Below, piece by piece: positions 35,646 through 48,654 of a stretch of 64,000 bases of DNA; position 1 is the first letter of the stretch; every line of letters starts with the position of its first letter. The stretch lies in NCBI GenBank assembly GCA_037043015.1, contig CM073321.1, positions 24,053,001 through 24,117,000 of the forward strand, written 5' to 3'. The notes below the pieces were generated by a model that saw only the letters and a list, made by a program, of their open reading frames with translations, did not search any database and had not been told where the DNA came from. The position numbers were made by a program, and so were the translations under genes. This DNA comes from Bryum argenteum (Eukaryota; Streptophyta; Bryopsida; Bryales; Bryaceae).

Positions 35646-38097
35646 GTAAATTCCAATCTGTCCTTTCACTTTGTTTTTACATGAGTGAGGATTTGTAGAG
35701 CTCTTTGCAGAGAAGAGACGCGGGCAGATTAAACTGCAAAGATTGCAAACTTAGAACAAAAGAACAGAGAAAAATAATCTGAAATGGCAGAAATGGCAAG
35801 TGGGGTACTAGTCTTTCATCACTTTGAATCCAGAGAGAAAGGTGGGCAAAAGGCTCATCAAAAGCCTTTATGGCGACAATGATACGGTAGTTCACGTGTG
35901 AGAGCTGTAACTTTGCGAATCGGAGTTTGAGGGCTTGTTTTACCTCTCGAAATAATTGGTGATTAGATTTGTTTTCTAGGAGATGGTCCGCGCAAATTCA
36001 GTGACCGTTTGCTCGGTGGGCCTAGCCTTGCTGTGACTTTCTTTTTCCACCAATGTCGTTTCACGGTTGCTATTTGCAGACACAGGGTGTACAGATGCAT
36101 CTGCGGATATAGCACTTTCACCGCTGTCGTATCTTTAAAGCTCCACACACCGACTGGTATACATGCGTGTCTGACTATCTAGCTTTGACGGTTTACGACT
36201 GACTGAGTGGATGGTTCCTATCATGATTCCGCTAGTTCATCGTGACAAATTGGCGTTGTCCACGCTGCTCCTGTGTAGATAGAGGCAAATGAATCGCATG
36301 AGACAAGGTGCATCCCTTGCTCACCGGACGAGAGCTTCAGGAATGTGAGTGACAATACTAGATAAGAAAGCTTTCGGAATCTGCGACTTCGGGGACCCCG
36401 TTTCGAGCATCGTAGCACTTCAATCTGATCTAGAGGTTTGCATCTCTTAACTTCAAGCTTCGTTGGATCGAATTGCTGCCAGATAGTGTGTGGTAGCTCA
36501 TTATGGTACATGATGTGAAGTGAAGGTGGTGCCTTGCGAAACGATGAAGTGGAGATGGTGGATAGTGATACCAGTGACCATGAGGAGTGGACTAAAAGCT
36601 TGGCCAAGGTGGTGGTTGCTACTTACATCATTAGTTCAGAATTCTCCTTTTCACAAATTGTTGAGCCAGAAAAACAGTCAAGTTCCTCTTCACTTAACAA
36701 ATTTTATAACCAAAAAGAAGCTTTCAAGTATCAAATACCACTTATCTGTATTTATTTTCGGTTTGAGTAATGAAGGTGCAGGTGATGAAGAAATCGTTAG
36801 AAAACATGTTATGATTGAGTTCAGTTGCCCAGGAGGTCAAGCTTACAAGGCACGTGTCCAGCTTCAGTACCAAGCTCATGTGACCACTGCCTACCATCCT
36901 TGTACAAGGGACAGTAGGCCTCTATTTGTAGGTTCTGGGCTACTGAATTGTGTGTTATAAAGTCATGGCATTAATTGCTCAGTTAGGTCTAGAGCGTGCG
37001 AAGATCTAATAGTAGGCTCTTAGTGGCAGTGATGAATCACGTTATATGTAGTTTTGTACCTATTTTTGTAATTCTTTTCAGTAATAAAACCCGTTACTAG
37101 GACCAAATTGATAGAAATCTTTTTTATAAAACTTCACTTTTTCTATATTTATTTTACTCTTCTTTTACTTTTATTCTTCTTTGAGACTATATATTACTTT
37201 GTTGATGAGTTTAAGATTCTTTTCGATTATCACGTGGTTTTGAAGGTGAGAGCCTTAATGATCTGTTCATTTTGAATGATTTGTAATTATTATTTTTTTT
37301 AAATTGGTGAATTCATTTAAACAGACATGGTTTGTGAAAATTTACATGTTTTGTGATTTTCCATGCTGAAGAGAAAAAAAATTCTTTGAGTGTTAAATTG
37401 TTTTCAAGTGAGTAATAAACTAAAAATATTCTTTTAATATTATAATTATCATATTTATAGTATAACTGATAATTTTTATTTCTTAGATTTTATTTGAATA
37501 GGTTAATTCTGATCATGGAAAAATCTCATTACAAACTGCTGAGACTAATTTATTATTTAACATTGTATTATTATAGAAAACTCAAGGTTTTGCGAAAGTT
37601 CTTTAATTGTTGTCTTATGAATTCCAATACTAATTTATTATTTAACATTGTATTATTATAGAAAACTCAAGGTTTTGCGAAAGTTCTTTAATTGTTGTCT
37701 TATAAATTCTAATAGGGATTTAGAGTATTAAATAGTAATCAAAATATTATTTATTTATCAAATCAATCGTAATAATTTCAATTTTATATATTTTTGCTAG
37801 CAAGTTTTGTGGAGTTAACACGTAATTCGTTATAATAGTAGTATTCACTCATTTTGAGAAATGTGGGTTTAGCACGAGTCAAGCTAAATGTACCCACAAA
37901 ATTACATTTTAGATTTGTAATGGTTTGTTTTAAGTTGTTTATCTTTTCAGTTTCCTATATAATTTACTTTATTTGCCTATGATGTATATAAATATTTTAT
38001 GAATTTTTTTACTTTTGCACTATTTATACTAAATGGATATGATTTACGTTCTGTTGAAGAATTGACCTTTTTATTTTATTACACTCAAGGTACAATC
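35646..38097. other. Mostly non-coding, AT-rich toward the right
   Basis: Two short protein-like stretches are visible at 36.53-36.62 kb (NDEVEMVDSDTSDHEEWTKS) and 36.78-36.95 kb (EEIVRKHVMIEFSCPGGQAY). They are not assignable and could be exons of a decayed gene. From 37.0 kb on the DNA is very AT-rich and holds an 85-bp duplication. Confidence 0.35.
37544..37712. repeat. 85-bp tandem duplication
   Basis: The block starting ACTAATTTATTATTTAAC at 37544 is repeated at 37629 with only a few changes near its end. Confidence 0.9.
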
Positions 38098-41000
38098 ATG
38101 GACGCGGGAGGATCATCTCTCACAACCATATTTTATGATTACGACTATTGGATGAAATACAAAAGTCCTACCGAGGTGGAGCTTTGGATAACTATGGACT
38201 GTCTAGGCAATGATGGTGTGATCACGGGCATTGGTCAAATAACTGGGACCACTGACAAGGTCATAATCATGGCGGAGAAGCTTGAACATTTTTTCGTCCA
38301 TACCAAAAGGGATGGGAAAATATTCAAATATAAGCTGAAGAAAAAGAATTTATTATTGTCAATAGAAGATTTGGTGCTTCAAATGCAACCTATGATTAAC
38401 GAGATGAGGACAGTCGCAAAGTGGTGGTCAAAGTTACCTTCAGGTGTAGCCGATAGCCGCAAGGCGGTTGTCGCAGCTACAACAACCATGATGGCAACAG
38501 ATAAGGAAAATTATGCTGCTGCATTGAGGCATATCAAGTATAAGCGAAAATAGAGGGAGAGGAACAAGGGCGTTGCTTCATCGTCGCAAGTTGTTAGGAA
38601 CATGACAGCTCCAAGACCACCACCTAAAGATCCATTGACAACAACATTTGCAAAGTGTTTTGCGTTAGAGCCACATCACCTGTCGTTTGGACATGCCCGA
38701 CCAAGAAGAACAAGTTCTTATACACTAGGTATGTTTAGGTGTTATTAATTGATCATTGAAATTTGCTTTAAGGGTTCTTTTACAATTATATCTGAGAGAA
38801 AGAAAATGAGGGATTTGAATTTGAATATTTCCATATAGAATAAATTTCAAAGGTGACTAAATAATTAGGATCAAGTGCATTTTATAAGTGTTATCAAAAT
38901 ATTTTTTAGATAGATTATAAAATAATTCATTAAAATATTAATTTGAAAGTGAAACAAATTTTAATGTTATTATATGTGAAAATCTGGTTTGTTGGCAGAA
39001 CATGGAAGAGGTCGCTCAGAAGGTGATCTGGAATGTGACGTATACCTAAGAGTAATCCAAGAGCATGACATGCATGAAGATGATTTCCAATTGGACATGG
39101 AAGAAGAAGTACAAGAAGAAATGGAGGAAAGGGAGAATACAAAATACAAAATCGAAGGACCGACTCTCGTCGATGAACTATAGGCAGGATTTATTTTTGG
39201 AGGCGACCAAGAATTTGAGGTGAACGTGAGGAATGTGCTTCCACTTTCATCGACACTTACCAATATGTGAATATTGGACACGGAGCATGCCAAAGTAATT
39301 TATGAGCGTTTGTTGCATAAACAAAACGTGTCATCTTTAACGTTGAAGCCCGTTTCGTATTTTAACGTACAGCTTCAAGAGCAAGTCGACTTTAAGTTAG
39401 AAGGAACTGGACAACAATTCGAGGAGGTTTGCAAAGATTGGAGCGTTGGAGCATCTAAAGATGATGCATGGAGAAATATGTTGCAAACAATCCAGTGGGA
39501 ACCATGTGACGATCAACACATATTGCACGCATGCAAGGTCTTGGCAGAAGAGGCATTTTAAAAAGGCCAGATTACAGAGGAGGATTTGAATAATCCCTTT
39601 CGGATCAGAAAAGCGATTGTAGTGGTGTATGGCAATCCTAAGATGTACCTTGAGATGTCAAAGCGACAAAACGACTTCAATATTCCAAACTGAAAGGATG
39701 ATCATGTGACTGCCTGACAGAATTTTGATAAAAGTTCGTGCATTATGGGATTATTATAGAAGCCTAAAGCTCGGGAAGTCAAAGATATCTTTTGTCGTGG
39801 TGATATCTTGATGTGCATGGCGACAATTTTGGGTCTAAAATTGAAGGGTGAAAAAATCTCACAGTCACCAAGCTATCAACAAAGTTGTACGATTGGATCT
39901 CACACGCGTGCAGAGATGATGATGAAGCTTTTGATTCGATTATATGAATTGGAAAGGTAGACAACCGTATATTACATTTGGATCTCGCAAGAGCAAAAGC
40001 TTGGGGAGATTATATACGAGCTCGACAGGAGAATGCTAAGATCAAAGAACTAAAGCTTGCCTCTATGACAATCAATTGGTTGAGGCCACTAAGGGCATTA
40101 CTGGTAGACGATTACAAACAACCTGTACGAACAGCATTGTATGATGAGGTGGGACAGACTCAGAAGTTATACTTCAACGACGTTGAGAAGCCATTTCCGG
40201 AGTCTAAGACACTAGAGTTTGTATCGCTTCGATTACGACAGCAATACGCAGTGAAGAATGCTTTCCGGTGGTTAGAGGTGGAAGGTCATGCTGGAAGCTA
40301 CAAAACCATGAAAGATTTTTTGCAGATCGATGTTTTGAGGTTTGGAGAGCATGACACATTAGTTGCACTCGGGCAATTGGGCACCAGAAGCTTTATCAAT
40401 CATTGGGCTTCGCCACTATATGTTTTTGTTTCTGCACTGAAGAAGTATGCCGAAGAGATACCTTGAGCCAGAAGAGCTCATCATCGCGATATTGTGAATG
40501 GCGGTAAAGATTTTGTGGAAAAGGTTAAATTTATCGGGAAAGACACGTACAGTTTGAAGGGGTGGTTGTGGGAGACAAAGCTGAAGAAGCAGATTCAAGG
40601 ATCAGAGGAACAACGTGAAATGCATATTATGCATCGAGCTAGTCTATTTACGAGTGGAGGTGTTTAACTGGTAGAATCAACATTATGGGTGGTGGAATGT
40701 CGATGGAGAAGTACAGCTGGAGGGGACAAACCATGGATTGAAAAAGATTACAAGGAAGCAATTTAATTACTGGAGAAGTGGATGAGCGGTTGTTCTAAAT
40801 GGAATGTAGTGCTTCTTTGTCTTGAGAGTGGAAACATGCGATTTTTGATGGATGATTTGCAAGAATCTCATCGAATCATTCATTATGGGACATGGGTATT
40901 TAAACCAGAGACAACTAAAAGGAAAGAGAACTTATTATTTGGCAGGCAAGAAGTTGTATCTCTTAAGGCGATAGGAGATGTGATCATTGTGATGGTGTGT

Positions 41001-41913
41001 CCTAAAGATTCTAACCCTATCAACAATGTATCTCGTACAAGAATGCCTCTCAACCGAGCTATTTATGATCGTGAGTCAAAGTATGCACCAACAAAAGGAG
41101 ATGCAAAGAGAAGAACACCGAAGGTATTAACAAAGTTGATCAATTGTTATTTTCCAATAAATTGGACACTAGCATAAGTGGGACTCACCTCAACTATCTT
41201 AGCAGTCGTTGAAGAGGGTTTCAAAGGATCTCAAAATTATGAGCTTTGATGATAGCATTAAAAGGAGCATGAGGTTTTCTGAGTGGGTTCGACAACATGA
41301 TGGGGTTGTACTTGATTTTGCATTACAAGAATCTGCTGGCAATGAATCAAAAAGTGATATGGCACAAGAAAAAAGCCCATGAAGCGGAGACAGACACGGA
41401 GATGGAGGACGAGTCAGATGAAGATAATATGGATGATGAAGAGGACGACAATGAGGACAATGACAATGATGATGATTTAGAGATGGACAACATTGGCGAC
41501 AATGATGATACTACACCATTTTTGGGATCAGAAGTTGTAGCTCGAGAAGAGAGAGGAATGAAAAGACAGAAGATAGATCCGATACTTACGAATGTATGGG
41601 GATTGGATTTAGGATTTGAAAGCTTTGCGATTCAGGATTCTCAACCATTACGATGTTCCAATAGATCGAAGAAATCAACAAAGAAAGTTATGGGGGGAGC
41701 TAAGGAACAAGCAATAGCAACTCGCACGATTCTGAAGAAAAGACGTTCGAGTACATCGAGAAGACCATCAACAACAATTACGTTTTCATCAGGCGAACCT
41801 ACAATTGCAACCGTAAGCAGGATTCCAAGCAGCTCACTTGATCATAGTGTTACAAGTACACAAACACCGACCACTGGAGTCGTTTTTATGGTTGATGATT
41901 CTGTGACATTACT
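38098..41913 (+). pseudogene. Large unrecognised gene, 5' part; interrupted by a chromovirus; possible methylase-like region
   Basis: ATG 38098 (MDAGGSSLTTIFYDYDYW) opens exon 1 with TAG at 38551. It ends at 38728 with one leftover base; a 270-bp GT-AG intron leads to exon 2 at 38999 in perfect phase. Stops lie at 39181, 39268, 39559, 39691, 39715, 39757 and 39958 in the first frame. After a shift near 39,965 the next frame has stops at 40464, 40665, 40764 and 41175. Another shift near 41,390 leads to an acidic tract (41.4-41.5 kb) and a Lys/Arg/Ser-rich region. The block 40.67-41.23 kb (IEKDYKEAIQLLEKW, then KWNVVLLCLESGN, then RTPKVLTKLINCYFP and LTSTILAVVEEGF) loosely follows the order of N4/N6 DNA methylases (post-DPPY half, then a Gly-loop region). 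That reading is tentative. The frame runs into the chromovirus at 41,913. Confidence 0.6.
41909..41913. repeat. Target-site duplication TTACT, left
   Basis: Identical to 49948-49952 on the other side of the chromovirus. Confidence 0.9.
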
Positions 41914-43208
41914 TGTTGCAACCCTTGCTAGCTCACCTTAGCTTACACCAACTTTTTCCCAACTCTAGCAAGTGTCACGAGCGCTAACTCTGCACATCCC
42001 CCACATGCACAAAGTTAGCTCTCCATACCAACCACCAAGCTCACCGCTTGGTTATCAATCCCTCCTACTCATGCAACCGGGACTCAACCCCTTCGTAGGT
42101 AGCCAATGGTTAGGTGCGGACTTCCACTTATGTCCAAGGCCCAACTTGGTGGCACTCCCATACCACTCGGCCTAACCGCACTTGGTGGTGTCTCCTCACC
42201 ACCGCCCATGACCACCATGGTGACCCCAAGGCCACCAAGTAATCACAACGCCGGCGGTGAGACACCACCCCACATCGGTAGCACTCATGGTCCTCATTTT
42301 GCCTATATGAGTCCCCGTGGTGAAGCCCCAACACTAGCTCCCCCACCGGGACTCACCTTGTCCTTATGAGCCACCGTGGTGAAGCCCCAACACTAGCTCC
42401 ACCCACCGTGCCTCATTTTGCACTTTGAGTCCCCATGGTGGAGCCCCAACACTAGCTCCACCCATTGGGACTCACCTTGGCTTGGGAGTCCCCATGGTGA
42501 GGCCCCAACACTAGCCACACCACTCGGGACTCCTACCTTGGTCACCACCAAGGCACCATGGGAGTGGGGAGGGAGACCAGCCCTCCCCATAGTATACTCT
42601 GTGGGATTCGGCAGCCCCTGGTCCTAGGTGAAGGGCTGGACCCTCACACCTCTAAAGTTTGGAAGACCACCCAATCTCCCAATGCCTTAGCCGCTGGAAG
42701 GCCCCGGGAGACTTCCCTGAACCTTCCAGGGCTCGTATCTACCTCGTCCCGCATCCAAACGCGACGAGCGACCACTCTATCGACATCTACTCGTCAAGCA
42801 GATGCCGATAGACACCTTACTTGCCTCATTCCGACAAGTATTGAGGGAGTTATGCCCCTCTGAAGATTCGGGAGTCCCGGGCCAGCTTCCCAGTCCAGCA
42901 CTGTCCCTGGACAGCACTCCCTTTAGTCCCACAATCTTCCAACTCCCATAACTTTTAGCTCACACCTCCAACTGAGGTGCTCCTTAGCATCCCGGAATCG
43001 TGGCAACATGAGCTTCCATAATCTCATGTCCATTCCCTCGTGGCTCCTAGTCTCCGTGGGTGAGAGGCGTCTCCAACGCCCGGGGTCCTCTCCCACACTA
43101 GGCCCACTTAGGTTCCCTTCACCTTGGCACCCCAAGGCCCGGGCGTCACTCCGGTGTCCCCTTGGGCCCTTGGTGTTGCGGGCACTCCTCAAGGAGAGGT
43201 GCGCGACA
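41914..43208 (-). repeat. 3' LTR of the chromovirus (left)
   Basis: Starts TGTTGCAACC and ends GCGCGACA on the plus strand. Contains GC-rich internal short repeats around AGCCCCAACACTAGC. Compared with the right copy I count about 6 substitutions, all transitions, and 11 small indels. Confidence 0.95.
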
Positions 43209-43222
43209 CTCACCCCCTACCT
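43209..43222 (-). other. Polypurine tract
   Basis: On the minus strand, AGGTAGGGGGTGAG directly abuts the 3' LTR. It is almost pure purine, as needed for second-strand priming. Confidence 0.8.
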
Positions 43223-44004
43223 AATGGAGTCGATGCCCTCATCGACTATACTTGTAGTCGGTCACACCAACTCTTGGGTTGCCATCCCCATTGGTGCAAA
43301 GATTGTGTTTCACCGGCGCGACCCCCACAATGCACTCTCAAACTTTGGCAAAGTCTCAAAGGTGTCGTCACTAGGTGGTCCGTTTAGTACCCTGGACTTC
43401 TTCCAAGGCAACTAAACTACTCTAGACCCACCTACTTTGAGACCCTCTTGGATTGCCCTTACCTTGGCTCTCCAAGTTAGGCTCCACTAGCCTAACACTT
43501 CTTCCTTGACTACTAGGCTGGACCTCAATGCTTCCACCAAGTTGTCTTGGTTGCAAACCCAAGATGGCTTTTACACCACGACTCGATCGCACGGGGGTAA
43601 TGCCAAGTTCCGCCCAACTCGGATCCCACTATCTCTTTCGAGGCATGGGTTCATGACTCCCATGCACTAGCTTGCACTAGTTTGTGGGAGTGGCGCTTTT
43701 ATGAGCACGCGCCATTACCTTGTCCCCGCCGGACAAGCCCAAGGCCAAGGGACTTCATGGTTTTATCCACTCTTTCTCCTAGCCTTGGTCCCCATTACTC
43801 GGCCTTCCCAACTCGGTTTCACATCTCTATTCCCCTCTTACACCAACTTAGCACAAGTACAAGACTAGGACTCCATCTCATACTCTTCTCTTTGCACACA
43901 CCAAAGCCAAACTTTATTGCCAAATCCAAAGAACAAGTACAAGTGTTGTGGATCTACGCCCAAGCTACAAGTCATCCTCCCCACTACGGAGGTTGATGTC
44001 CTCA

Positions 44005-45248
44005 TCAATGCCTACGTTGCTTCTTGTTGGAGCTCCTATTCTTCTCAAAGTTCTCCACCACCTCCTTAGCATTCACCATGTCCTTTGCCGCCACCCACGT
44101 TGCTTCTTTCTCGTGGTATCTCGCCACTTCACAAGGTATTCCTTGCTCTTGTTTTTGAGGTTCCTACTCTTGAGGATGGCCTCTACCTCATATTCCAAAT
44201 GTTGTCCAACCAACTCACGGTGGTGGCCGAATCACTTGCTTGCGATCCGGCCACAAGGTATCCTCCTTGAATGGCTTTAACAATGAAACATGGAATGTTG
44301 GATGCACTTTGATCTCGGGTGGTAGCTCCAACTTATACACATCTTTGAACACCCGTTCCACAATGGGAAACGGACCCGCAAACTTGGACATGAACTTTGG
44401 AGTGAGGCCTTCGGGCATGGTGAAGTTCTTCACATTCAACAACACCTTTTGTCCCACCTCATACTCCACTTCACGTCTTCCGGCATTGACTTGCTTCTCA
44501 TAGCGCCTTCTTGCCTTCTCCAACAACAACTTGGTTTTTTCCAACATATGTTCCCGCTTCTTGGCCAAGTCTTCACCATCTTGGTTGAACTCGGTGTTGA
44601 ATGTGCCCCCTCGAGAGCTAAGTCGGCGAGGTTGGAGTGGCTCCACTCCATAGGCCACTTTGAAAGGTGACTCCTTAGTCGCCGAGTGTGTGGCCGCATT
44701 GTAATCGAACTCCGCCAACCCCACATAGTCTACCCAATCACGTTGGTCCGCACTCACAAAGTTCCTCAAGTATTGGTTCAAGACCCCATTCACCCTTTGG
44801 TTTGCCCATCCTGTTTGGGGATGAAAGGCGAGTGCTAAATGTCAACTTGGTTCCCACCTTCCTAAAGAAGTGTCTCCAAAATGCACTTGTGAACTTTGGG
44901 TCTCGATCCGACACAATCACTCTTGGCAACCCGTGATGCTTCCACCATGCATCGAGAAAGATCTTGGCGGTCTCAAGCGCGATTTGCGAGTTCCTCTAGT
45001 TGGCACCATATGAGCCAACTTGCTAAACCGATCCACCATCACTAAGATGGCATCATACCCTTGCGACTCGGGAAGGCTTGTGATGAAGTCCATAGACACA
45101 CTATGCCAAGGACCCGGCGGAATTGGCAATGGTTGCAACAAGCCCGCTTGCTTTTGATATGAAGCCGGTTAAGTTGGCACTTCACACAAGTCTTCACAAA
45201 GTGGGTTATGTCATCTTTCATCCCCGGCCAATAGTACCTCCTTGACAC
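44005..45248 (-). pseudogene. Chromovirus integrase with C-terminal chromodomain
   Basis: The integrase zinc region starts RRYYWPGMKDDITHFVKTC with VKCQ. The catalytic core carries [15 protein letters not shown] and SDRDPKF, then WVDYVGLAEFDYNAATH. The C-terminal part has GPFPIVERVFKDVYKLELP and HPTFHVSLLKPF. After one more shift near 44,217 come YEVEAILKSRNLKNKSKEYL, VKWRDTT and ATWVAAKDMVNAKE, a chromodomain. The gene would end at 44,005. Integrase inserts the DNA copy; the chromodomain biases insertion to marked chromatin. The gene is broken by at least four frameshifts. Confidence 0.9.
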
Positions 45249-46813
45249 CGTTGCAATGGTAGCCTTTTTCTCCCTATGGCGGCTATGGGACTATCATGTT
45301 CCTCCTTCAAAACCAACAATCTAAGCTTGCCTTGAGGAACATACACCCTACTTTGCTTATACTTGAGCAATCCATTCACCAACTTGATCTCCTTGAGCTT
45401 CTTGCCCTTCCTAAGATCACCAAGCATTTGTTGTGCCTCGGGGTCCTTCATGTACCCCTCTCTTATCCGCCGTTCCCAATTGCCTTCACCCTTATACATG
45501 AGCCGCAAGACTTGGGTGGTGCTCATGGCATGAAACTCTTCCTTTCTACTTAGCGCATCCGGCACCACATTGTCACGGCCCGGTTTGTGGATCAAGTCCA
45601 CATTCATGAGCGCCAAAGTATCATGCCACCTCAATTGTTTGGCACTCATTTGTGCTTGTGTCTCAAAATACTTCAAAGACACATTATCGGTGTAGACCTT
45701 AGTCTTGTGCAACCCCAAGTAATGTTGCCATGTCTTCAAACAATGCACCACCGCAAAGAGCTCCTTCTCGTGAGTTGGCCATCTCCTTTGACACCCATCC
45801 AACTTCTTGCTCTCATAGGCAATTGGCCTACCATCTTGCATCAAGACGCCTCCAATGGCAAAGTCACTTGCATCCGTGTGGACCTCAAAGGGCTTATCAA
45901 ACTCGGGGAACTTCAAACTTTGGTGGAGATGACAACTTGTTCTTGAGTTCCTCAAAGGCTTGGTAGCAAAATTCATCCCATACTTGGTTCACCCTTTTTT
46001 CAACAAGTCGGACAAAGGCTTGGCAATCTTAGAGAAGTTGCGTATGAAGCGGCGATAGTAGTTTGCTAGGCCAAGGAATGATCTAAGTCCCTTTTGTGTA
46101 GAAGGCCGCTTCCACTCTTGAATTGCCTTCACCTTCTTCATGTCCGGCTTGATTCCATCTCCGGTAACCACATGGCCCAAGAACTCCATCTCAAGTTGTG
46201 CAAACTCACTCTTTTCCCCATTAGCATAAAGCTTGTTGTCTCTAAGCTTCATGAGTGACGCCTCAAGGTGCCTTGCATGTTCCTCGGCCGTCTTGGAAAA
46301 CACCAAGATGTCATCGATGTAGACAATCACAAAGTCATCCATTTCCTCTCGAAAGATGGTGTTCATAAGGGTTGTGAATGTTGAGGGTGCATTGCACAAC
46401 CCAAAGGGCATCACAAGGAACTCATAAGACCCATACCTTGTGCGGCACGCGGTCTTTTCCACATCCGCATCCGCAATGCGGATTTGGTAGTAACCCGACT
46501 TTAAGTCTATGCGACTAAAGTACTTAGCTCCCGCCAATCTATCAAAGAGATCATCAATTCGAGGCAAAGGGTAGTTGTTCTTGATGGTCACCTTATTCAA
46601 GGCCCTATAATCAATGCACATCCTAAGCTTGCCATCCTTCTTGTCCACAAAGAGGACCGGTGCACCATATGGTGACTTGCTTGGTCTCACATAACCCCTT
46701 TCCAACAAGTCGTTTAGTTGCTTCTTTAGCTCCATCAACTCTTTTTGGTTTAACCGATAAGGTGCATTAGAAGGTGGCTCGACTCCGGGTAGCACCTCGA
46801 TCTTGTGATCCAC
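45218..46813 (-). pseudogene. Chromovirus reverse transcriptase and RNase H
   Basis: RT motifs in order: [71 protein letters not shown] and the catalytic [12 protein letters not shown]. The connection region ends [15 protein letters not shown]. Near 45,990 a homopolymer-associated shift is followed by a compensating one, and RNase H follows with HTDASDFAIGGVLMQ, HEKELFAVVHCL and KVYTDN. The domain is full length and the catalytic residues are present. Confidence 0.95.
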
Positions 46814-47408
46814 TTCTCTTCTTGGGGTAGCTCTTTGGGTAACTCATTGGTAAGCACATCCTTGTACTTGGCCAACACCTCTTGAATTTCTTTGGGAAGT
46901 GGTTGTTGCACCCCTTTCCCTCATGCCCAAGTTGCTCTTCACGAGCCATCACCACAAATTGATGTTCCAACATTTGGTCTAAAGAGACCAAGTTTAATTT
47001 GCCCCCCGCTATTGAAGGGCCACGAGTTAACTTCAACACTAACTCCTTGCCATCACGGCGCACCACGAACCGTGCTGGCTTGCGCCTCACATCCACTGTG
47101 TGCGCCTCAAAGAAGGTATCCCCTAAGATGAGGTCTACCTCATCCATCTCACATAATGTGAAATTCTCAACAAACTCCAATGTCCCACACTTCAAGGTCA
47201 CTTGCAACGCCACTTCCTCCGTCTTGTGCGGTTCGCCCTTTGCAAAACGCTCATTGATGGGCTTGCTTGCCTTTTGCAGTGGCAAGCCCAACTCCCTTGC
47301 TAGTTTGGGACTCATGAAGGAGTGCGTTGCCCCTGTATCAACCAAACATGAGACATCTTTGTCCTTCACTTGGGCCTCAAGAAACAAGAGGCCCGGCCTT
47401 GGCCACAA
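46767..47408 (-). pseudogene. Chromovirus aspartic protease region
   Basis: The motif CLVDTGATHSFMS is the retropepsin active site (D-T-G), followed by LARELGLPL and a second-half VDLILGDTFFEAH. Retroelement proteases cut the Gag-Pol precursor. The frame drifts into non-homologous sequence after about residue 155 and RT follows in another frame, so an indel lies near 46,900. Confidence 0.85.
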
Positions 47409-48603
47409 AACCTCCTTCTAGTATGCGGTCTTCAACACAAGCAAGACTTGCAATGGTACTCACCTTCTTGCCGGGGCACTTCGCAATGAAATAGCCAATC
47501 TTGCCACAACCATGGCACCTCTTGGCCTTGGTGTCATCACCTTTGTCTCCCCCTTTCGATGGCTTTCCCCCTTCGTGTTCCTTTTTGTTAGAGGCTCCAC
47601 CATCCACTTGTCCCTTGTGTTTGTTGCCAAAGCCAAACTTCTTGCGCTCTTTGCCTCGAGCCGCATTCCTATTTGATCCACTTTGTTGAGAGGGGCCACT
47701 TGACTTCCTCTCGGGTCCATCAGCCTCAATCCTTTCAACAATCTTGATGATGCCCGTCACATCCTCAGGAAGTTTTGGGAACTTGAACAAGGCATCCACC
47801 ACCCACTTTTGAAGCCCACCCAAAAAGATGCACTTCTTAGAGAACTCATCCATCTTGGGTGTGGCATTCATTTGGGCATTGAAGTCACGCACATAGGCCT
47901 TGAGAGACCCGGTGTGTCTCATTTGCACCAAGTTCATGCCTTCCTCAACTCCCGATACTACGGTGTGAAGCGTTCACTCAACAAGTCTTTGAAGCCACCC
48001 CAGTCAAGTTTGCCACCAACTCCGGCTCTTGCTCCTTTTTGCTTGTCCACCATTGAAGAGCATGATCCTTGAGAAATGTCACCGCAATGGAAACTTTGTC
48101 CTCCTCATCCGGCTTTTGGACATCATAGTAGTTATCCATCTCAAGAAGGAATTCCTTCACCTTCCTTGCCTTACCAAGTCCCGAGAAGGTGCTTGGCATG
48201 TATACCTTAGCCAACTTTTTGGTGGAAGATGAAGGTCGGGACCCTTGCATCATGAGGTGTTCAATCAACTTCTCTTGGCGATCCCTTTCTTCCTTCCCAC
48301 GCTTGAGCTCTTGATTCACGGAGTCCATGAACTCAAGCATTCTCATTTGGAAAGCCAATTGAGGATCTTGTTTTTCCACCCCTTGGGAAGACTCTAGGCG
48401 TCTCGACCTAGAGCGCTCCTCTTCACCCAAGGGCTCCTCTTGAAGTGACAATTCCATTTGCTCATTGCCCTCACTAGTGGCAGCTTGCTCATTGGAGTCA
48501 TGAGAATGAGCCTCACTTGTAGGATCGGGGTCTTTGTTCCCCCTCGTGCGTGGCCGCTTGGAAGCTCCGGCCTCATCACCTCAATGGTCTTCTTCTTGCC
48601 CAT
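47377..48603 (-). pseudogene. gag: Chromovirus gag, frameshifted
   Basis: The likely start is ATG at 48603 (MGKKKTIEVMRPE). Frames shift near 48,545 and 47,985. The middle part (FLLEMDNYYDV, FLKDHALQWWTSKKE) is the retrotransposon-gag capsid domain, followed by FNAQMNATPKMDEFSKKCIF. A basic Gly/Lys-rich segment leads to the zinc knuckle CHGCGKIGYFIAKC, where the usual His is Tyr. Gag packages element RNA in the cytoplasm. The end overlaps the protease frame, as is usual. Confidence 0.85.
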
Positions 48604-48641
48604 TGCTCCCTCATAACTTTGCACTTGGGTACTAAAAGCAT

Positions 48642-48652
48642 GCTCGATACCA
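48642..48652 (-). other. Primer-binding site, initiator-Met tRNA type
   Basis: Read on the minus strand, TGGTATCGAGC begins 2 bases after the LTR. It equals the common plant primer site TGGTATCAGAGC except for one missing A. Confidence 0.75.
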
Positions 48653-48654
48653 AG

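Noticed and set aside
42000-43200. Pro/His/Ser-rich open frames within the LTRs as genes
   Set aside because: They repeat identically in both LTRs, shift frame between them at C-run indels, and are explained by LTR sequence.
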